Notes: generated by a model not told the origin, from the letters alone. A stretch of DNA of 64,000 nt from Staphylotrichum longicolle (GCA_019096155.1 JAHCVI010000006.1:2046001-2110000); one strand, 5' to 3'; shown: positions 44,629-56,254, counted from the first letter of the stretch. Translations and numbers: made by a program.

Positions 44629-45152
44629 ATTTAGACTTGACAAGGCTCATTCAAACAATCGCCACGTCAAATGACGGCTCAGGTGCTGGAGGGAACGAGA
44701 CATATATTTCCGACACCACAAAAGGTCAGCTGTCGGAAGAGGAAAGAAGGCATCGTTCCGGTGATCAGAAACCCGACGAGCTAATATAAACGGTGGCCAT
44801 TGTTGGTGTTTTGAGTTTTGAGCATGCAGAGATCAATGTAAACACACGTCGTGGCCAGGAACTTTGCTCATTTGCTCGAGGTGTGCCGTCTCACCAAGGC
44901 TGGGATGAAGTATCATAATTACCCATGAAACGATGCCGTGAAAGTAAGACAAGGTAGCAAATTAACAAAGAGCATAGGGACTGAAAACGTACATACCATT
45001 CAATGTATCTGAACAAAATCACAAGATATCAACGAATCAAGGGACAAGATTCTACCCAAAACTACCATTTTCTACTTTTCGCCAAACACTCAGATGAGCT
45101 CAACATAGCAGATAAAAAATCCTGAGAAATGCTCACCACCACAAACTGCTAG
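44629..45152. other. Convergent intergenic spacer
   Basis: 524 bases between the GNAT and coiled-coil genes, both ending here. AT-rich relative to surroundings; nothing else seen. Confidence 0.5.
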
Positions 45153-46844
45153 TCAAACCTGGCGGGTGGATCTGGAACCTTCTTTGTGTCGTCGGTAAGC
45201 GCCACCGCCCACATTTTCCTTACCGGTGACAGTCTCCCAGCGTTCAGTCGTCGTCTCGCGCCAGTGCCGAGTCTCTCTTCCCGTGCCACGCCAAATGCTG
45301 TCTCCAGGCTGGCCGAATCCGTCAAATTCATGACCGGAATCCAAGCGACCAGAGACGTATGTATCGCTCTCCACCTCGTCGGCAGGCGAGAACTTACTGG
45401 TCAGAGGGGGAGGGTACTGGTACCAAGTGGATTCAGGCAAAGGGCCTTGTTTGCCCCTGTTGTCGGCAGGGCAGGTGGGCGGGTAGGCATTGATAAAAGG
45501 CGAGGAGGGCGTTCGATCCGGACCATCTTCCACAAACGCCCGAACGTCGTCAAGCTTCATCCCCAGCGGGGGAAGCCCACCGCCACGAATCCCAATGTCC
45601 CCATCAAGCCCTTTCACCCCAGCCCGGTTCCGGGTCCAGTTCTGTCCGTTCTTCCTCTCAACCCTCCTTCTCAGCCTGTCCTCCTGCGCCTTTGCCTCGG
45701 CCTCTCTCATCATCCTCTCAGCAACCGCCTCCACCCGCTTCTTCTCGCTCTCCTCCCGCTCCACCAGCTTCCTCGCTGCTTCGGTAATGATAGACTCCTC
45801 CACCGCCTTGGCGATCGCAGCCTGCTCCAGCTCCCTCACCTTATTTCTGACCTGCCTCTCCTTCTCCGCCCGCTTCCTCTCCCGTTCGGCCTTGATCTCC
45901 TCCTCGGCCTTCAACGCAGCTTTCTTCTCCATCTGCTCCCGCAGCACCCTCTGCTTCTGTGCATTCATCGCCTCCTCCTCAACCGCCCGTCTCAGGGCGG
46001 CAGTCTTCTCCCTCTCGATCCTCTCCCACTCCTTCCTCATCTCCTTCTTGACATGTCCGGTCTCTCTCTCCTTCTCTCTCTCGCGCTCCTGTCTCACCCT
46101 CTCCCGCGCCTCTTGAAACAGCCCCTCCAAATGCATTTGATCCAACACCGCCTGCTTGATGAACTCTTGCTCCTTTTGCAGGGGCGGCCATCGGAGCGCA
46201 GTCGGATCTGCCAAGCCGTTGCCAAACGTTTCCGGTTCCATGTTCATGTTGAGCTTTGGATTCTCACGGGCTGGATACTTCACATTGGCAGGGATTGTGG
46301 TGATTCTCGTGGTGGTGGTCGTAGTCGTAGTTCCCTTTGGTGTGATGGGGAAGGTGTAAGCCGCATAGGCGGTGGTGTCTGTGTCTGGGTGGGCGTCGTT
46401 GAGGTACATGAATTTGTGGATCTGGATATCTTCGAGGATCCATGTGTCGAGCTGGGCGAGGGGGTCCGCTTGTGCTGGGGTGGGTATCCTGGGAGGGGCT
46501 GTGAGTTGGGGCGCGGAGGTTCGGGTGGTGAATGGAGGAGAGGCTTCGAGTGAAGACTTACATGGTTGTTGGCAGAGGAACCTGGGAACGGAGTGGCTTG
46601 ATTGGTGTATGCTTTGAAGAAGGATGCCGATGGGAACGACGGGTTGAGCGCTTTGCGGATGAGTTGGTGTTGCTGCCCCTTTGCTTCTGGTGGTGGCGGC
46701 GGCGGCGGCGAACTTCGATGGTTGGTGGAATGATCCAGAAAAGGTTGCGGTTACCCCGTGGGCGAGAACAGAGCAGTCCCATTTGTTTGGTTGGTGGACG
46801 CAGAACAGAACGAGGGCTGAGCCGAGAAGGTGGGATGGAATCAT
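45153..46844 (-). CDS. Coiled-coil protein of unknown function
   Basis: Open from ATG 46844 to stop at 45153, 563 aa if unspliced. A 63-nt stretch at 46561-46499 has a GTAAGT donor, an AACTCAC branch and CAG acceptor; removing it keeps frame and gives 542 aa, the likelier product. An N-terminal 200 residues are Thr/Pro/Ala-rich. Residues about 220-400 are almost continuous Glu/Lys/Arg heptad helix (QEREREKERE, EEEIKAERERKRAEKE), a long coiled coil. The tail is polar with Trp/Gly (WRGTGRETRHWRETTTERW). No known domain. Such proteins are often scaffold or cytoskeleton-linked, but function is not claimed. Confidence 0.78.
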   Translation of the reverse strand: MIPSHLLGSALVLFCVHQPNKWDCSVLAHGVTATFSGSFHQPSKFAAAAATTRSKGAATPTHPQSAQPVVPIGILLQSIHQSSHSVPRFLCQQPCKSSLEASPPFTTRTSAPQLTAPPRIPTPAQADPLAQLDTWILEDIQIHKFMYLNDAHPDTDTTAYAAYTFPITPKGTTTTTTTTRITTIPANVKYPARENPKLNMNMEPETFGNGLADPTALRWPPLQKEQEFIKQAVLDQMHLEGLFQEARERVRQEREREKERETGHVKKEMRKEWERIEREKTAALRRAVEEEAMNAQKQRVLREQMEKKAALKAEEEIKAERERKRAEKERQVRNKVRELEQAAIAKAVEESIITEAARKLVEREESEKKRVEAVAERMMREAEAKAQEDRLRRRVERKNGQNWTRNRAGVKGLDGDIGIRGGGLPPLGMKLDDVRAFVEDGPDRTPSSPFINAYPPTCPADNRGKQGPLPESTWYQYPPPLTSKFSPADEVESDTYVSGRLDSGHEFDGFGQPGDSIWRGTGRETRHWRETTTERWETVTGKENVGGGAYRRHKEGSRSTRQV

Positions 46845-47772
46845 GATGAAATATCCCAGTGTGCCTGTCAGGTATCTCGTTTCAGTATTCTCACCGCTGT
46901 TGTGTATGAGCTAGGTGAGATCCGGGGAGATGTTCCGGTGTTTTGGTGCATTGTCAGTCAGGTGAACTAAGGATTGTTTCAGTTCTCTGTCTAAGGAAAC
47001 GGCCATGTTTGAGACATATTCGGCTCAGACAACGGCAACGTGCATTGTCGCGTTCTTTCATAGCCGCCCTAGCACCATGCATCTTGTGAGCCGTGCCCCC
47101 AGAGTGGTTTCAACGGCAAAGTACAATGATGCCGAGCCAAGCAGTGTGGCAGTCATGAGTTCATGCAAGACAACTAAGACATTGCAGTCTGGTGAAACTG
47201 GAGAATAATGGCCGGAATTGTCATTCTTGTTCCGGCTTTGATCGTGACCTTGAACAAAATGATAAGCCCTGAAACGATGTCCGGGTTATCATTTGCTGGT
47301 TGTTTCTTATCCCAAGTGAGGAGATAATGCGCTGCCTATTGGACACATCAGGTCTTGAAGGGCACATCCGGTGTCTCTGCATGATGACCCTCTATTCTCT
47401 CCCAAAGGTCAGGAGGAGTGGTTGACCTTAGGGCCATGCTGTCTTGGTTCTGTAAACGTTATCAGAAAGCCGACGGTCCTTGCGACAAATGATTCTTGAA
47501 CGTCCAATGCCGCAGAAGGGTTCGTGAAATCAAGGACAGTGCTTGCTTGGGTATGAAGTGTAATATATTAGATACTCCATGACGGGGTTGGAAGGCCTCG
47601 GTCTCCACCCTCCAGGACGTACTTCGACGACCAAGGTATCGTAGGAAACGAAAAGACGAACTCTTATTCCCACCGCGAGAAACACTCATGATTGCCTAAG
47701 GCCCACGTACTATTCCTCCGTTGTATACCAACCATCGGAATCGAGGGGCGGAATCAACGCGGCCCCCAGTGC
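46845..47772. other. Intergenic spacer
   Basis: 0.9 kb between the coiled-coil gene's 5' end and the methyltransferase 3' end. No supported feature. Confidence 0.5.
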
Positions 47773-49240
47773 TCATTCCTTGGCTGATTTAGGCTTTTGG
47801 CCGTAGACGTTGGTTCTGTCATGTGTATCAGAACATAGCCGAAGCGAGAGCAGGAATGGGAAATGCAAAGTTCTTGCGACAATGGGTAAAGTGAAAGGGC
47901 AGCATCACTCACAGGATGTAGTACGGCCGGATCTTGGGATTTCGGATCTCATTGCGCATCTCCATCACAAACATCTGGACTTGGATATAAGACCAGCCCA
48001 TGATCTCTTGCAGCAGAAACAACGCGAAGCCCTCCAGGCTCTCCTCCAGAAAAGCCAGGTTGTATCGGCCAATGGTCTTCAGACGAGGGTCGCTGCTCCA
48101 CGCGCCTGACGGCACCTGGTACTTCTTCTCGACGACGTTGATGAAGCCAGCCTCGGTGATGAGGTCGCGCATGGTGCTGTCCATGGCGATGCGCAGCGTC
48201 TTGCCCAGGCGGTCCGTCGCCTCGAAGAAGATCTGGGCCCAGCGCTTAAAGATGTGGCCCGGGTCGTCCCGGACGCTGGGGACGTCGCTTTGCAGCGTGA
48301 TAGTGAACTCGAGGTCCTCAAACCAGCCGCCCGGCTGCAGCGCCTTGTAAGCCTGCGCGTAGAGCTTGCCCCAGTCGCCGATGCTGCCGTAGAGGGCGCG
48401 GATGTGCACAAAGTCGAAGCTGGCTGGGGGGTAAGTCCACTCGAGTTGGGCGTCGTCAATGTGAAACTCGCAGTTCGGAGGCACCCAAAGAGGTTGGATC
48501 GGGCTGATGTCGGTGCCAATCACATGGGCAGCGGGATAGGCATCGGCCATGTCGATGGCCCAGATGCCTGTGCCTGTGCCCACATCGAGAATCTTCGTCG
48601 GCGGGGGGTCGATGGGGGCCTCGAAGAGGAGGTCATCTTTGAGCATGGTGATGAAATGGTGGGCAATGTCTAGGCCGGCATTCTGCCGGTCATCGTTGGG
48701 GCCCCAGTACTCGGTGGTCTTTGAGTTCTGGAACGTCCGCCCGTGGATCTTGCGATAGTCGAAGATGCTCTCCGCGAGGGAGGTGGTGGAGCGGAGGCTG
48801 AAGTCGGTTCAGAAGGCCATTCGCGGGTAAAAATGCAGACCAACAAACGTGGAAAAAAAAGAAAGGGCAGTTGGGCGCCATCAGGGTCCTGTTACTTGAT
48901 GCGGCTCACCTTTCCTCGTCCTCTCCGCCAGAGTCGACATCCTCCTCCTCGTCCTAGAGAAAACACCATGATCAGCAATCTTGCTCCGTGGTACGGCCGA
49001 AGCGCTGGCATGCGATGATTAAATCTGCACATCATCATCGTGGCAGAGAGCAAGTATTAGAGGCAAGTGAGGTACTCGTACGTATGGAATCTGGTTGTAT
49101 GTCAGGCCATGACTGGTGGGCTGTTGACCGCCAGGTGTGTCTGGTGATAAGGGCCGCTGCCCCCCGTCCTCGGATGGCGCAGCAATGGGCGACGCGCTCT
49201 CCGGGCTCTTGCTTTTGGGAGACCTGCGTCTTGAGGACAT
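47773..49240 (-). CDS. SAM-dependent methyltransferase, LaeA-like family
   Basis: Four exons (49240-49082, 48953-48910, 48797-47913, 47815-47773; introns 128, 112 and 97 nt) give 376 aa. A Ser/Pro-rich and acidic N-terminus (about 70 residues, DEEEDVDSGGEDEE) is followed by SLRSTTSLAESIFDYRKIHGRTF, the usual entry to this family. Motif I is ILDVGTGTGIWAIDMADAYP with the acidic post-I residue in VIGTDISPIQP. Later blocks are FDFVHIRALYG, LQPGGWFEDLEF and the terminal VYGQKPK. LaeA-like enzymes are nuclear or cytosolic regulators or tailoring methyltransferases; most paralogues are not the global regulator LaeA. Nothing here proves a role in secondary metabolism. Confidence 0.93.
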
Positions 49241-50167
49241 GATTCGAGACTCCACGCCGTGCGTGTTGACAAGTGGGTGCTCCTTTTGGGGGTTGAGGTT
49301 GAGGTTGTCGTTGTCGTCTGTCGACGCGCAAGCAGCAGGGGTGCCGATGCCCGGAATTTCTGTGGCAGCTGAGGTTGGCGAGGAGAGATGGGCAATCCCC
49401 GTTCGGCGTTCCCTGAGCTATCTGAGCTCTCTGTCTCACTCTCCGGTCTCTTTCTTTTGCTCTCTCCCCTGGGCGTTACCCCGCACAGTTTTCCTTGTTC
49501 TAACCAATCATCACATTTGCAGGCGAATGCAGACATGGGCTCAAATTCAGCAATCTCATTGTTTTGCGTCTTATTTTTTCTCTGTCGGGGTCGCTTCCAC
49601 AGCCAAGGACCGCTTCGGAAAGCGAGTTCTTGCCAGGTTGGCGGTAACGTTATTCTGGACTCGCGACGAAGAAGAAGGCGTGTGTCAGACCGCACACGCG
49701 TGAGACACAGTGGCAGATGCATAGGAAGTGCGACAGTGTGTCGCGCAAGTTCATGCAGTCGGTGGCGCATGGCAACAGGGCGCCGGGCGCGCCGCGAGAG
49801 GTCGTGGCGTCTGGCGTGACAGATATGGTGCATTGGCGCACGCGGTGTTCTTCAAAAGTTGCACCAAGACGGCAAGATGAAATCTAGAGCGTCGTGCCGG
49901 GTCTGATGCTTGAAGGACAGGCTGACAGTTAAGTGTGGTTCGTCATTGGGGACAAAACCGTTCTGTTTACCTTACCTTTATCCACAATCCTCAAACAGTT
50001 GCTCAGCAGTTGATGTCCCTGTGGAGCAAGCCAAGGCCAAGGCTCCACGCCAGTCGGGCAACCCTGTCAAGCCCGTCTTGCCCTTCTCCCGTGGGCGCTG
50101 CCAAGCCCCCGCCGTGGGCGAGACCCGCCCACACAACGCACAATCACGTCCCTCAGACAAACCAGCA

Positions 50168-50238
50168 GCGTCAGTGGTTTAGTGGTAAAATCCATCGTTG
50201 CCATCGATGGGCCCCGCGTTCGATTCGCGGCTGACGCA
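50168..50238 (+). tRNA. tRNA-Gly (anticodon GCC)
   Basis: A 71-nt cloverleaf. Acceptor GCGTCAG pairs with CTGACGC, discriminator A. D-arm with A-box TGGTTTAGTGG, anticodon stem ATCG/CGAT around TTGCCAT, T-arm CCGCG-TTCGATT-CGCGG. No intron. All stems are perfect, so this is a functional gene. Confidence 0.97.
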
Positions 50239-50435
50239 AGAGACCCGAAAGGATGAGAAGTCGTCCTGCCATAACTTTTGCCCTCCCTGTTGAGGGTTGG
50301 TTGAGGTGTGTCCGACCACTTTTTAGTGGATCCAAAATTAGGGCTTTCCAGCCTCCGAAATCCAGTGACAAGAAGAAACACCCACCAAAAAAATGGATCC
50401 AGCATTACGCTCGGAGAACAAAAAGAACATCAGAA

Positions 50436-50527
50436 CTCGGATACCGGGAGTCGAACCCGGGGCTGTTGAGAGAACAGTCACTTCTGAGAAGTGAGAGTCA
50501 ACGATGTTACCGCTACACCATACCCGA
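50436..50527 (-). tRNA. tRNA-Glu (anticodon CTC) with intron
   Basis: A 92-nt gene on the minus strand. Acceptor TCGGGTA pairs with TATCCGA (one G-T pair), discriminator G. A-box TGGTGTAGCGG and T-arm CCGGG-TTCGACT-CCCGG match eukaryotic tRNA-Glu. The anticodon stem GTTGA/TCAAC encloses CT-CTC-A, then an intron of about 21 nt at the canonical position after base 37. It faces tRNA-Gly tail-to-tail at 198 bases. Confidence 0.93.
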
Positions 50528-51018
50528 ATGAATCGTGTGTGGTTCCGATTTGTGGGAGTTGGTGGGTCAGAGGTAGGTACATGAATCAGACGAGGCGGCA
50601 GGCTCCGATGATGGCCAGCCATGGCTCTGGACAGCTGTGGTGAAAGCAGGCGGACTCGAGGCGGACTCGAGGAGATTTGCGCCCAAGCAGCCTGAAAGAT
50701 GGCCAAGCTCTTCAAAAGCGAGAAACACAACCCGCCAAGAATTATTGCATGTGACACTTGGCTCCCGTTGGTTGTGTCATCACCACACACCCTTGTTCGC
50801 TTTTAGGCTTTGGGAGCTGGGCTGACCCGCGACGCTGACGTCACAGGGTGACAGCGCGCACCAAACAGAGCACGATGATGGCACAGCATCACTTACACGG
50901 GCCAAAGCCCAGGAACGGCCAAACAAACTTTAAATCAGGTTCTGGGGAGACGACGATCGTGCGATCCCGCCCTTCAAATGCGACCCGCAACTCCCGTCCG
51001 TTCTAGACCACGACTTTC

Positions 51019-51046
51019 TCCTCAGTCCTCAGTCCTCAGTCCTCAC
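51019..51046 (+). repeat. Four tandem 7-bp units in the PAP2 leader
   Basis: tcctcag occurs three times in a row followed by tcctcac, about 190 bases before the PAP2 start codon. Short slippage-type repeat in promoter or 5'-UTR. Confidence 0.8.
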
Positions 51047-51236
51047 CTGAGTTACGTCTTAGGCTCTTCTGCCTTTCCCCAATTCCTGCAGTGTGGTCTC
51101 GTGCCTCGACATTGGCCACTGGCGCATAAGAGTGCTAAGGGGTGTCGAGACACGGCCTTGACTCCCTCGGAACCACAAGCCATCTACCTACTTCCCCGCC
51201 TTTGCGCCTTTGAGAGCCACAGCTCAACGCCTCAAA

Positions 51237-52556
51237 ATGCTCCCCTTCCACCGTCGCGAGGCCCGCGCCGAGCCAGGCCCGGTGACCACTGAAAAGGCAC
51301 CCCGTACAGAAGGGACCAAATTCCAGAGGCTCAAGCGCTTCGTCATATCCTGGATTGTCCTGTCATGGAAGGACATCCTCACTCTGGCCATCACGGGCAT
51401 CGCCTCGCTTGCTGTAAGTCACCCCCGCAACCGACAAAAAAAAAATGCATCAACTGACAGGAAGACCCAGATCTACCAAACCCCCTACGCCGCCACCCGC
51501 AATTTCCCCATCACATTTGATGCCTCGGGCGACATTGTCTACCCGCAGTTTGCCTACCCCAGCCGCGGCTGGATTATCTCGCCCTCTCTGTCTGGTGTCC
51601 TCGACACTGTAATCCCCATCGGCATCATGGCGCTCGCCCAGATCCGCATCCGTTCCTTCTGGGACTTCAATAACGCCGTGCTGGGCCTTCTCTATTCGGT
51701 CATCCTGGGCTCGCTCTTCCAGGTCATCATCAAGCAGCTGATCGGCGGCTTCCGCCCTTACTTCCTCGAGATCTGCCAGCCTGACATCTCGCTCGCCAGC
51801 TCCGGCCACAACACGACGGGCCTCAACGGCGTCGGCTTCCACCAGATCATGTATACCGTCGAGGTCTGCACCAACCCGGACAAGGGCGCCCTCAAGAACG
51901 CAATGACCTCGTTCCCCTCGGGCCACGCCACCACCGCCTTTGCGGGGTACATCTTCCTCTTCCTGTGGATGAACGCCAAGCTCAAGGTCTGGTCCAACTT
52001 CCAGGCCTCGTACTACTGGGTTGCCGCGCTGCTGGCCCCGCTCCTGGGCGCCACCCTCATGGCCGCCTGCCTGACCATCGACCAGGCGCACAACTGGTAC
52101 GACATCTGCGCCGGCGTCGTCATCGGCACCGTCGTCGCCTTCATGGTCTACCGCCTCAACTACGCCGCCATCTGGGACTGGCGGTACAACCACATCCCGC
52201 TGCGCAAGAACCGCGTGTTTGACTACGCCTTTGGTGCCCCCGAGGTCATGGAGCGGGCCGTGTTCGTCAAGAAGCTGGGCTGGGGCAAGAAGAGGAGGGG
52301 CGGGAGGCGCTGGGGTGGTGGCGTGGGTAAGGGCAAGGCGCGGGTGGGGAGCAACGCGAGCAGCGCCACGTATGCGCGGAATGGGAGCACCAGCATGGAT
52401 GTGCCTCCTCAGGGGCAGGTGATGCCTCAGGGTCACGGCGCGATGCCTCACCACGGCCATGGCATGCCGCCGCAGGGGGTGGCATACCCTGAGCCCACTA
52501 CGGCCAGGCATAATGGCGGTGGCCAGTATTATGGCCGTGGCGAGAACATGGTTTAG
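51237..52556 (+). CDS. PAP2-superfamily membrane phosphatase-like protein
   Basis: Two exons, 51237-51413 and 51471-52556, across a 57-nt intron, give 420 aa. The intron keeps frame and could be retained. There are about six membrane helices. Lipid-phosphatase motifs: KQLIGGFRP (residues 147-155, the K-x6-R-P block) and FPSGH (207-211). The third block, normally S-R-x5-H-x3-D, reads CLTIDQAHNWYD (259-270): His266 and Asp270 are kept but the Ser-Arg pair is Cys-Leu. Relatives such as yeast DPP1/LPP1 dephosphorylate diacylglycerol pyrophosphate and phosphatidate. Loss of the phosphate-binding Arg makes activity uncertain. The C-tail (from about residue 320) is Gly/Arg- then His/Met/Gly-rich. 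Confidence 0.9.
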   Translation: MLPFHRREARAEPGPVTTEKAPRTEGTKFQRLKRFVISWIVLSWKDILTLAITGIASLAVSHPRNRQKKNASTDRKTQIYQTPYAATRNFPITFDASGDIVYPQFAYPSRGWIISPSLSGVLDTVIPIGIMALAQIRIRSFWDFNNAVLGLLYSVILGSLFQVIIKQLIGGFRPYFLEICQPDISLASSGHNTTGLNGVGFHQIMYTVEVCTNPDKGALKNAMTSFPSGHATTAFAGYIFLFLWMNAKLKVWSNFQASYYWVAALLAPLLGATLMAACLTIDQAHNWYDICAGVVIGTVVAFMVYRLNYAAIWDWRYNHIPLRKNRVFDYAFGAPEVMERAVFVKKLGWGKKRRGGRRWGGGVGKGKARVGSNASSATYARNGSTSMDVPPQGQVMPQGHGAMPHHGHGMPPQGVAYPEPTTARHNGGGQYYGRGENMV

Positions 52557-52988
52557 GGGTTGCTGGACGGTGTTGTCTCTTTCTTTCAAACGCCTTTTTG
52601 TAATACTTTGAGATACCTCTGAGTTTTGTTTGACAGTCGCCTCTGTATCAGTATCATTCCTAGTTGTAATGAAAAGCTCTACATCCAAATTGAAGAGAAT
52701 ACTTGCTGAGTCTCGTGCCTGATGCGATGTCGCGATGACCCATGAAAGGTATCTGGTCCAGAAATTGAGGGAAGGCAACGTGAGTGGACCCGGCGATGGC
52801 ACCAAGCATGAGCTCATTCACGCCAGGAGAGACATTCGACATTTGCGCCAAAGTATTGTGGCAGTCAATGCGATCTTGGTATTCAGTCAAACTAGGTGCT
52901 ATGCTTGCTAGCACGATGAGAGCGTAGCGGGTCGGGTATTAAGGCATCTCTCGTCACAGACAGTCGTCTCTTCTTACATACAACGTTC
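52557..52988. other. Convergent intergenic spacer
   Basis: 432 bases between PAP2 (+) and MFS (-) stop codons. Nothing recognised. Confidence 0.5.
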
Positions 52989-54881
52989 TTAGGCCTGGCG
53001 CTCAACCATGGCACTGGTAGCAATCCTCAGGCGCTTTCCAAACATCCACAGGGGAATAGTAACCAGGCCAAAGAGACCCATGAGCATGCCAAAGATGCCA
53101 AAGGCCTCGGCAGCCCCCCTGTCCTGCACCCACTTCGCGACGAAAAAGGTCCACGCAAAGGCGATGATGGAGCGAAGGATGGTGACCATGGTGAAACAGT
53201 CGGCAGCCAGGTGACTGTAAGCATCAATGAGCTACGAGAAGAAGGCCGTGTCAGCAGAGATTCGGTAACGCACGCATGGAAAAATGCCTTGATGAACTCA
53301 CATAGTTGAATCCCACCGAGGGCACCTGAGTCAGGCCGAACGCAATCATGCCGTAGCCAAACTGCAGCCCAACCCAACGGTTGGGACCCGGGTTCTGCGC
53401 ACAGAAGCCGAAAACGAAGAAGCCGGCAGTGGCGACAACGAGCGGGAAGAAGAGCGTCGGGAGCCTGTCCTCAGCCTCTGCCATGCCGTGGTGTTGCTTC
53501 TTGGCCTGGGTCTTGAGTTGCCGATCGGCCAAAATGGCCGTGTAGACATAGCCAACCAGGCAGCCAACGATGGCCCCGACGTTGATCAGCCCGGCGTTAG
53601 CCCCCCACAGGTAGGGCGGCATGGCGACGATCTGGGGCCCGATGAGCGAGACGGTCACGATGCCGCCGACGAGACCGGCATAGTGCAGCATGACAACCCA
53701 TGTGCCGGGGAGGGCAAGAGTCTTCCACGGCTGGAGGAGATTTTGCACCAAGCTCGTGCGCGCCTTGTCGTGCCGGCCGACGTTGACGCTGAGGGACTGG
53801 AGGAAGGTGAAGGACTCTTGCGAGGCCTGCGGCTGCACCTGAACGGTTTCGACCTCCTTGGTGTCCGGGTCCTTGTTCTCCTCCGAGGACAGGGTGGCGT
53901 CGTCGATGACAGATCGGTCGTACAGCGTCTCGGGGACGAAGAACAGCACGCCGAGGAACAAAAAGCCGGACAATGCTGTGCTCACCCAAAAGATGCTGGT
54001 CCAGCCATGTTTGTATCCGATGTAGCCTCCGGTAAGGCCTCCGAAGATGGAGCCTCCGGAAAGGAAGATGGTGTATACGGCCTGGCATTGCTTGTCAGTC
54101 CTTTTGTTCCAATAAGAGAGTGCACTTGGACATACCATCGCCCTACCACGCTCGTGGATGAAGTACAGGTCGCCAATCAGCGCCGGAGCAACCGTGTCGG
54201 CTGCGCCACCGCCAGCCGCCTGCAATACTCTCGCCGCAACGAGGGAACCGAAGTTCTCTGCCTTGGCACACCAGACCGAGCACAGCGTCATGAGGAGGGT
54301 CGCGATGAGCAGCACTGGGCGGCGCCCCATCCAGTTGGACAGCGGCACCCACCAGATGTTGGATGCACCAAGGAGGAGGACATGGACCTAGCCAAAGAAA
54401 AACGCGTCAAAGGTCAGCGTGTTGTTCGCCGTCGCTTGCCAAAGACCCGGGTGGACAATATCTTACCGCGATGATGTATGAAAGCTCGTCAAAGCCCTTG
54501 GGTTCGGTGGGATACCGCGAGGGCCAGAGCTGAAGCACGGGTGCAATGTTGGAGGACGCGAAGTTGGCGATGAAGGCGTAGAGTGAAGCAACAATCAAGG
54601 CTGCCGCCTTCCGCGTGAAGGAGAAGTTGAGGGGGTCTCGCGGGCTGTTGCTCGGCTTCGGGAACTTGACCACATGGCCATCGCTGCTCGCGGCGCCTTC
54701 TCTTTGTTCTTGACAGAGTTTGTTAGTTCAATTGCAAGTTCTCTGAAGAGAAACCGCGAGCTGCAGTTCCTGTGCGTTTCGACACGCGTCTTGACTCACC
54801 GAGAATTCGGACGGTCCCCGGAGGCGTCGCCTCGTTCACCTCAGCCGCCGAGAGGGCGAAAGCTTCCCGGAAGGACTTCAT
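52989..54881 (-). CDS. Major facilitator superfamily transporter
   Basis: Five exons (54881-54800, 54708-54467, 54387-54136, 54081-53302, 53231-52989; introns 91, 79, 54 and 70 nt) give 532 aa. The N-terminal leader ends in PPGTVRIL and DPLNFSFTRK, a cytosolic lead-in common in fungal MFS drug or metabolite transporters. The loop 2-3 motif A is LSNWMGRRPVLL. ETLYDR follows helix 6 (the PETL motif), then a long charged central loop, and a terminal six-helix half. Intron 1 uses an AAG acceptor. Plasma-membrane transporter; substrate unknown. It is divergent from the FAD monooxygenase-decarboxylase gene with 1.4 kb between starts, which suggests possible co-regulation. Confidence 0.93.
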
Positions 54882-56254
54882 GGCGAACGACAAGGTATCA
54901 GAATTACCCGATCTGGAACGAGCACTGAAGAGAGGGATCTCCTGATGAATGGTGACACTTCCCCAGAAAATCGAATGTCACAATCCGGGGAGGTGGACCT
55001 TGTATGCTTCTGCGTCGCAGTCGAGACCCTTGTCCTCCCCAGACCAACAGATCTCGACCATGCCCAAACCATCGTCCAGTTGGCGGATGAGCCGGCTGCC
55101 ACCTCCACATACACCCGATGTTTGCCCAGAACCGCTTGGTAATGGGACCCCTGCTCCTGGGCGTGTGAGGGACTTCACGTGGCGCCCCATGGGCCATTTG
55201 TGGGCTAAACGCGGGGCCCCAAGCAACCCCAGTCTTGGCGGCGAATGAGGGCTGGTGAAGGACGCGGAGAAGCCGGGGGAAAAGCCGGGGTCTGGCAGGC
55301 ATCGTGTCTTCTCCAGACTATGGGAAAATCCGGGGGAAAATCCGGGGGAGAGGCTTGAACAGACACCAACACTGACTGGATGTGATGAGATGGTCTGCCG
55401 AAGGATCAGACCAACATCGATAGGTACTGTGTGCTTCTACGGAGTAGTGGAAGACCAAACACGTGGGAGAGCAAGTCGTGGTCTGGTGATTCACATGTCT
55501 TTCCTTACAGGCGTCGAGGGGAGGCCACGGAATTTCCGGCCCCAGCCCATGACAATACGGCTTAAAGATACCGTTGCCTGCCGCGCTCAAGTTTCCATTT
55601 GCAATCTGCTGATTCCCAAGCCTTTTGCTTTATCTCTTCTGGCTCATTCTCACCTTAGTTGGCCACCGGGTCAATGGAGGGAGTCAAGACCTGGAGCCAA
55701 TTGCCGGCATAGCCGTGCAGAACAGAGGTCGACACTGATTCATCCGTCTCGAACCTGGCCATGTTTGGCCCTTGTGAGAGTCCCTTCGGATGCTGTGCTC
55801 GCTGACATCAGCAGATCCGTGATCCGTCATTCGTGAGCTCCACGCAGAGCTCTTGTGTCCTTTGCACCTTATTGACGGCCAAGAGATCGCAACCAAGGGT
55901 TCAGCGCTGGTTTAATGCAGGACCCCAGATTCCGCATGCAATTGCCGGTGCCGCGGCAGGGGTGGGGATGGTGCGCTGTTGGACCAAATTCGGGGGCATC
56001 GGGAGGGGGGTAGAGCCAATGGTTCCATGTGGAGCCGAGTCCCGAAAGAACACCCACCACCCGTCGTGAGGAGTCCCGAGCAAGCCGCACTGAATGCACC
56101 AATTGCGGCAGCTTAAACCGTTGCTTAGACACGAGTCATCTAGTTACATTCATCTCTATTCGTATCTGAGTCCGAGTCTGAGTTCAAGGCGCCAAGGGCA
56201 CGTATCAGACCCTCAGTTCGTTTCCATTACCTTGAAGAACCCTGTACATTCGTC
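54882..56254. other. Bidirectional promoter region, MFS / FAD monooxygenase
   Basis: 1.4 kb between two divergent start codons. It includes a small direct repeat of tccgggggaaaa-type units at about 55327-55350. No gene is supported inside. Confidence 0.5.

Larger units (their letters stand above)
49241..51236. other. Intergenic spacer with two tRNA genes
   Basis: 2 kb between divergent methyltransferase (-) and PAP2 (+) genes. Apart from tRNA-Gly and tRNA-Glu and a small tandem repeat (51019-51046) I see no gene. Confidence 0.6.

Noticed and set aside
45186..46553. 455-codon Leu/Pro/Ser-rich frame on the plus strand
   Set aside because: Mirror of the Glu/Lys/Arg coiled coil on the other strand.
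51414..51460. 47-nt PAP2 intron ending at ctgacag
   Set aside because: Shifts the frame; the 57-nt version ending at 51470 keeps it and joins well to the conserved IYQTP segment.
51450..52817. 455-codon frame on the minus strand
   Set aside because: Antisense shadow of the PAP2 gene, rich in Val/Gly/Asp/Glu with no motif.
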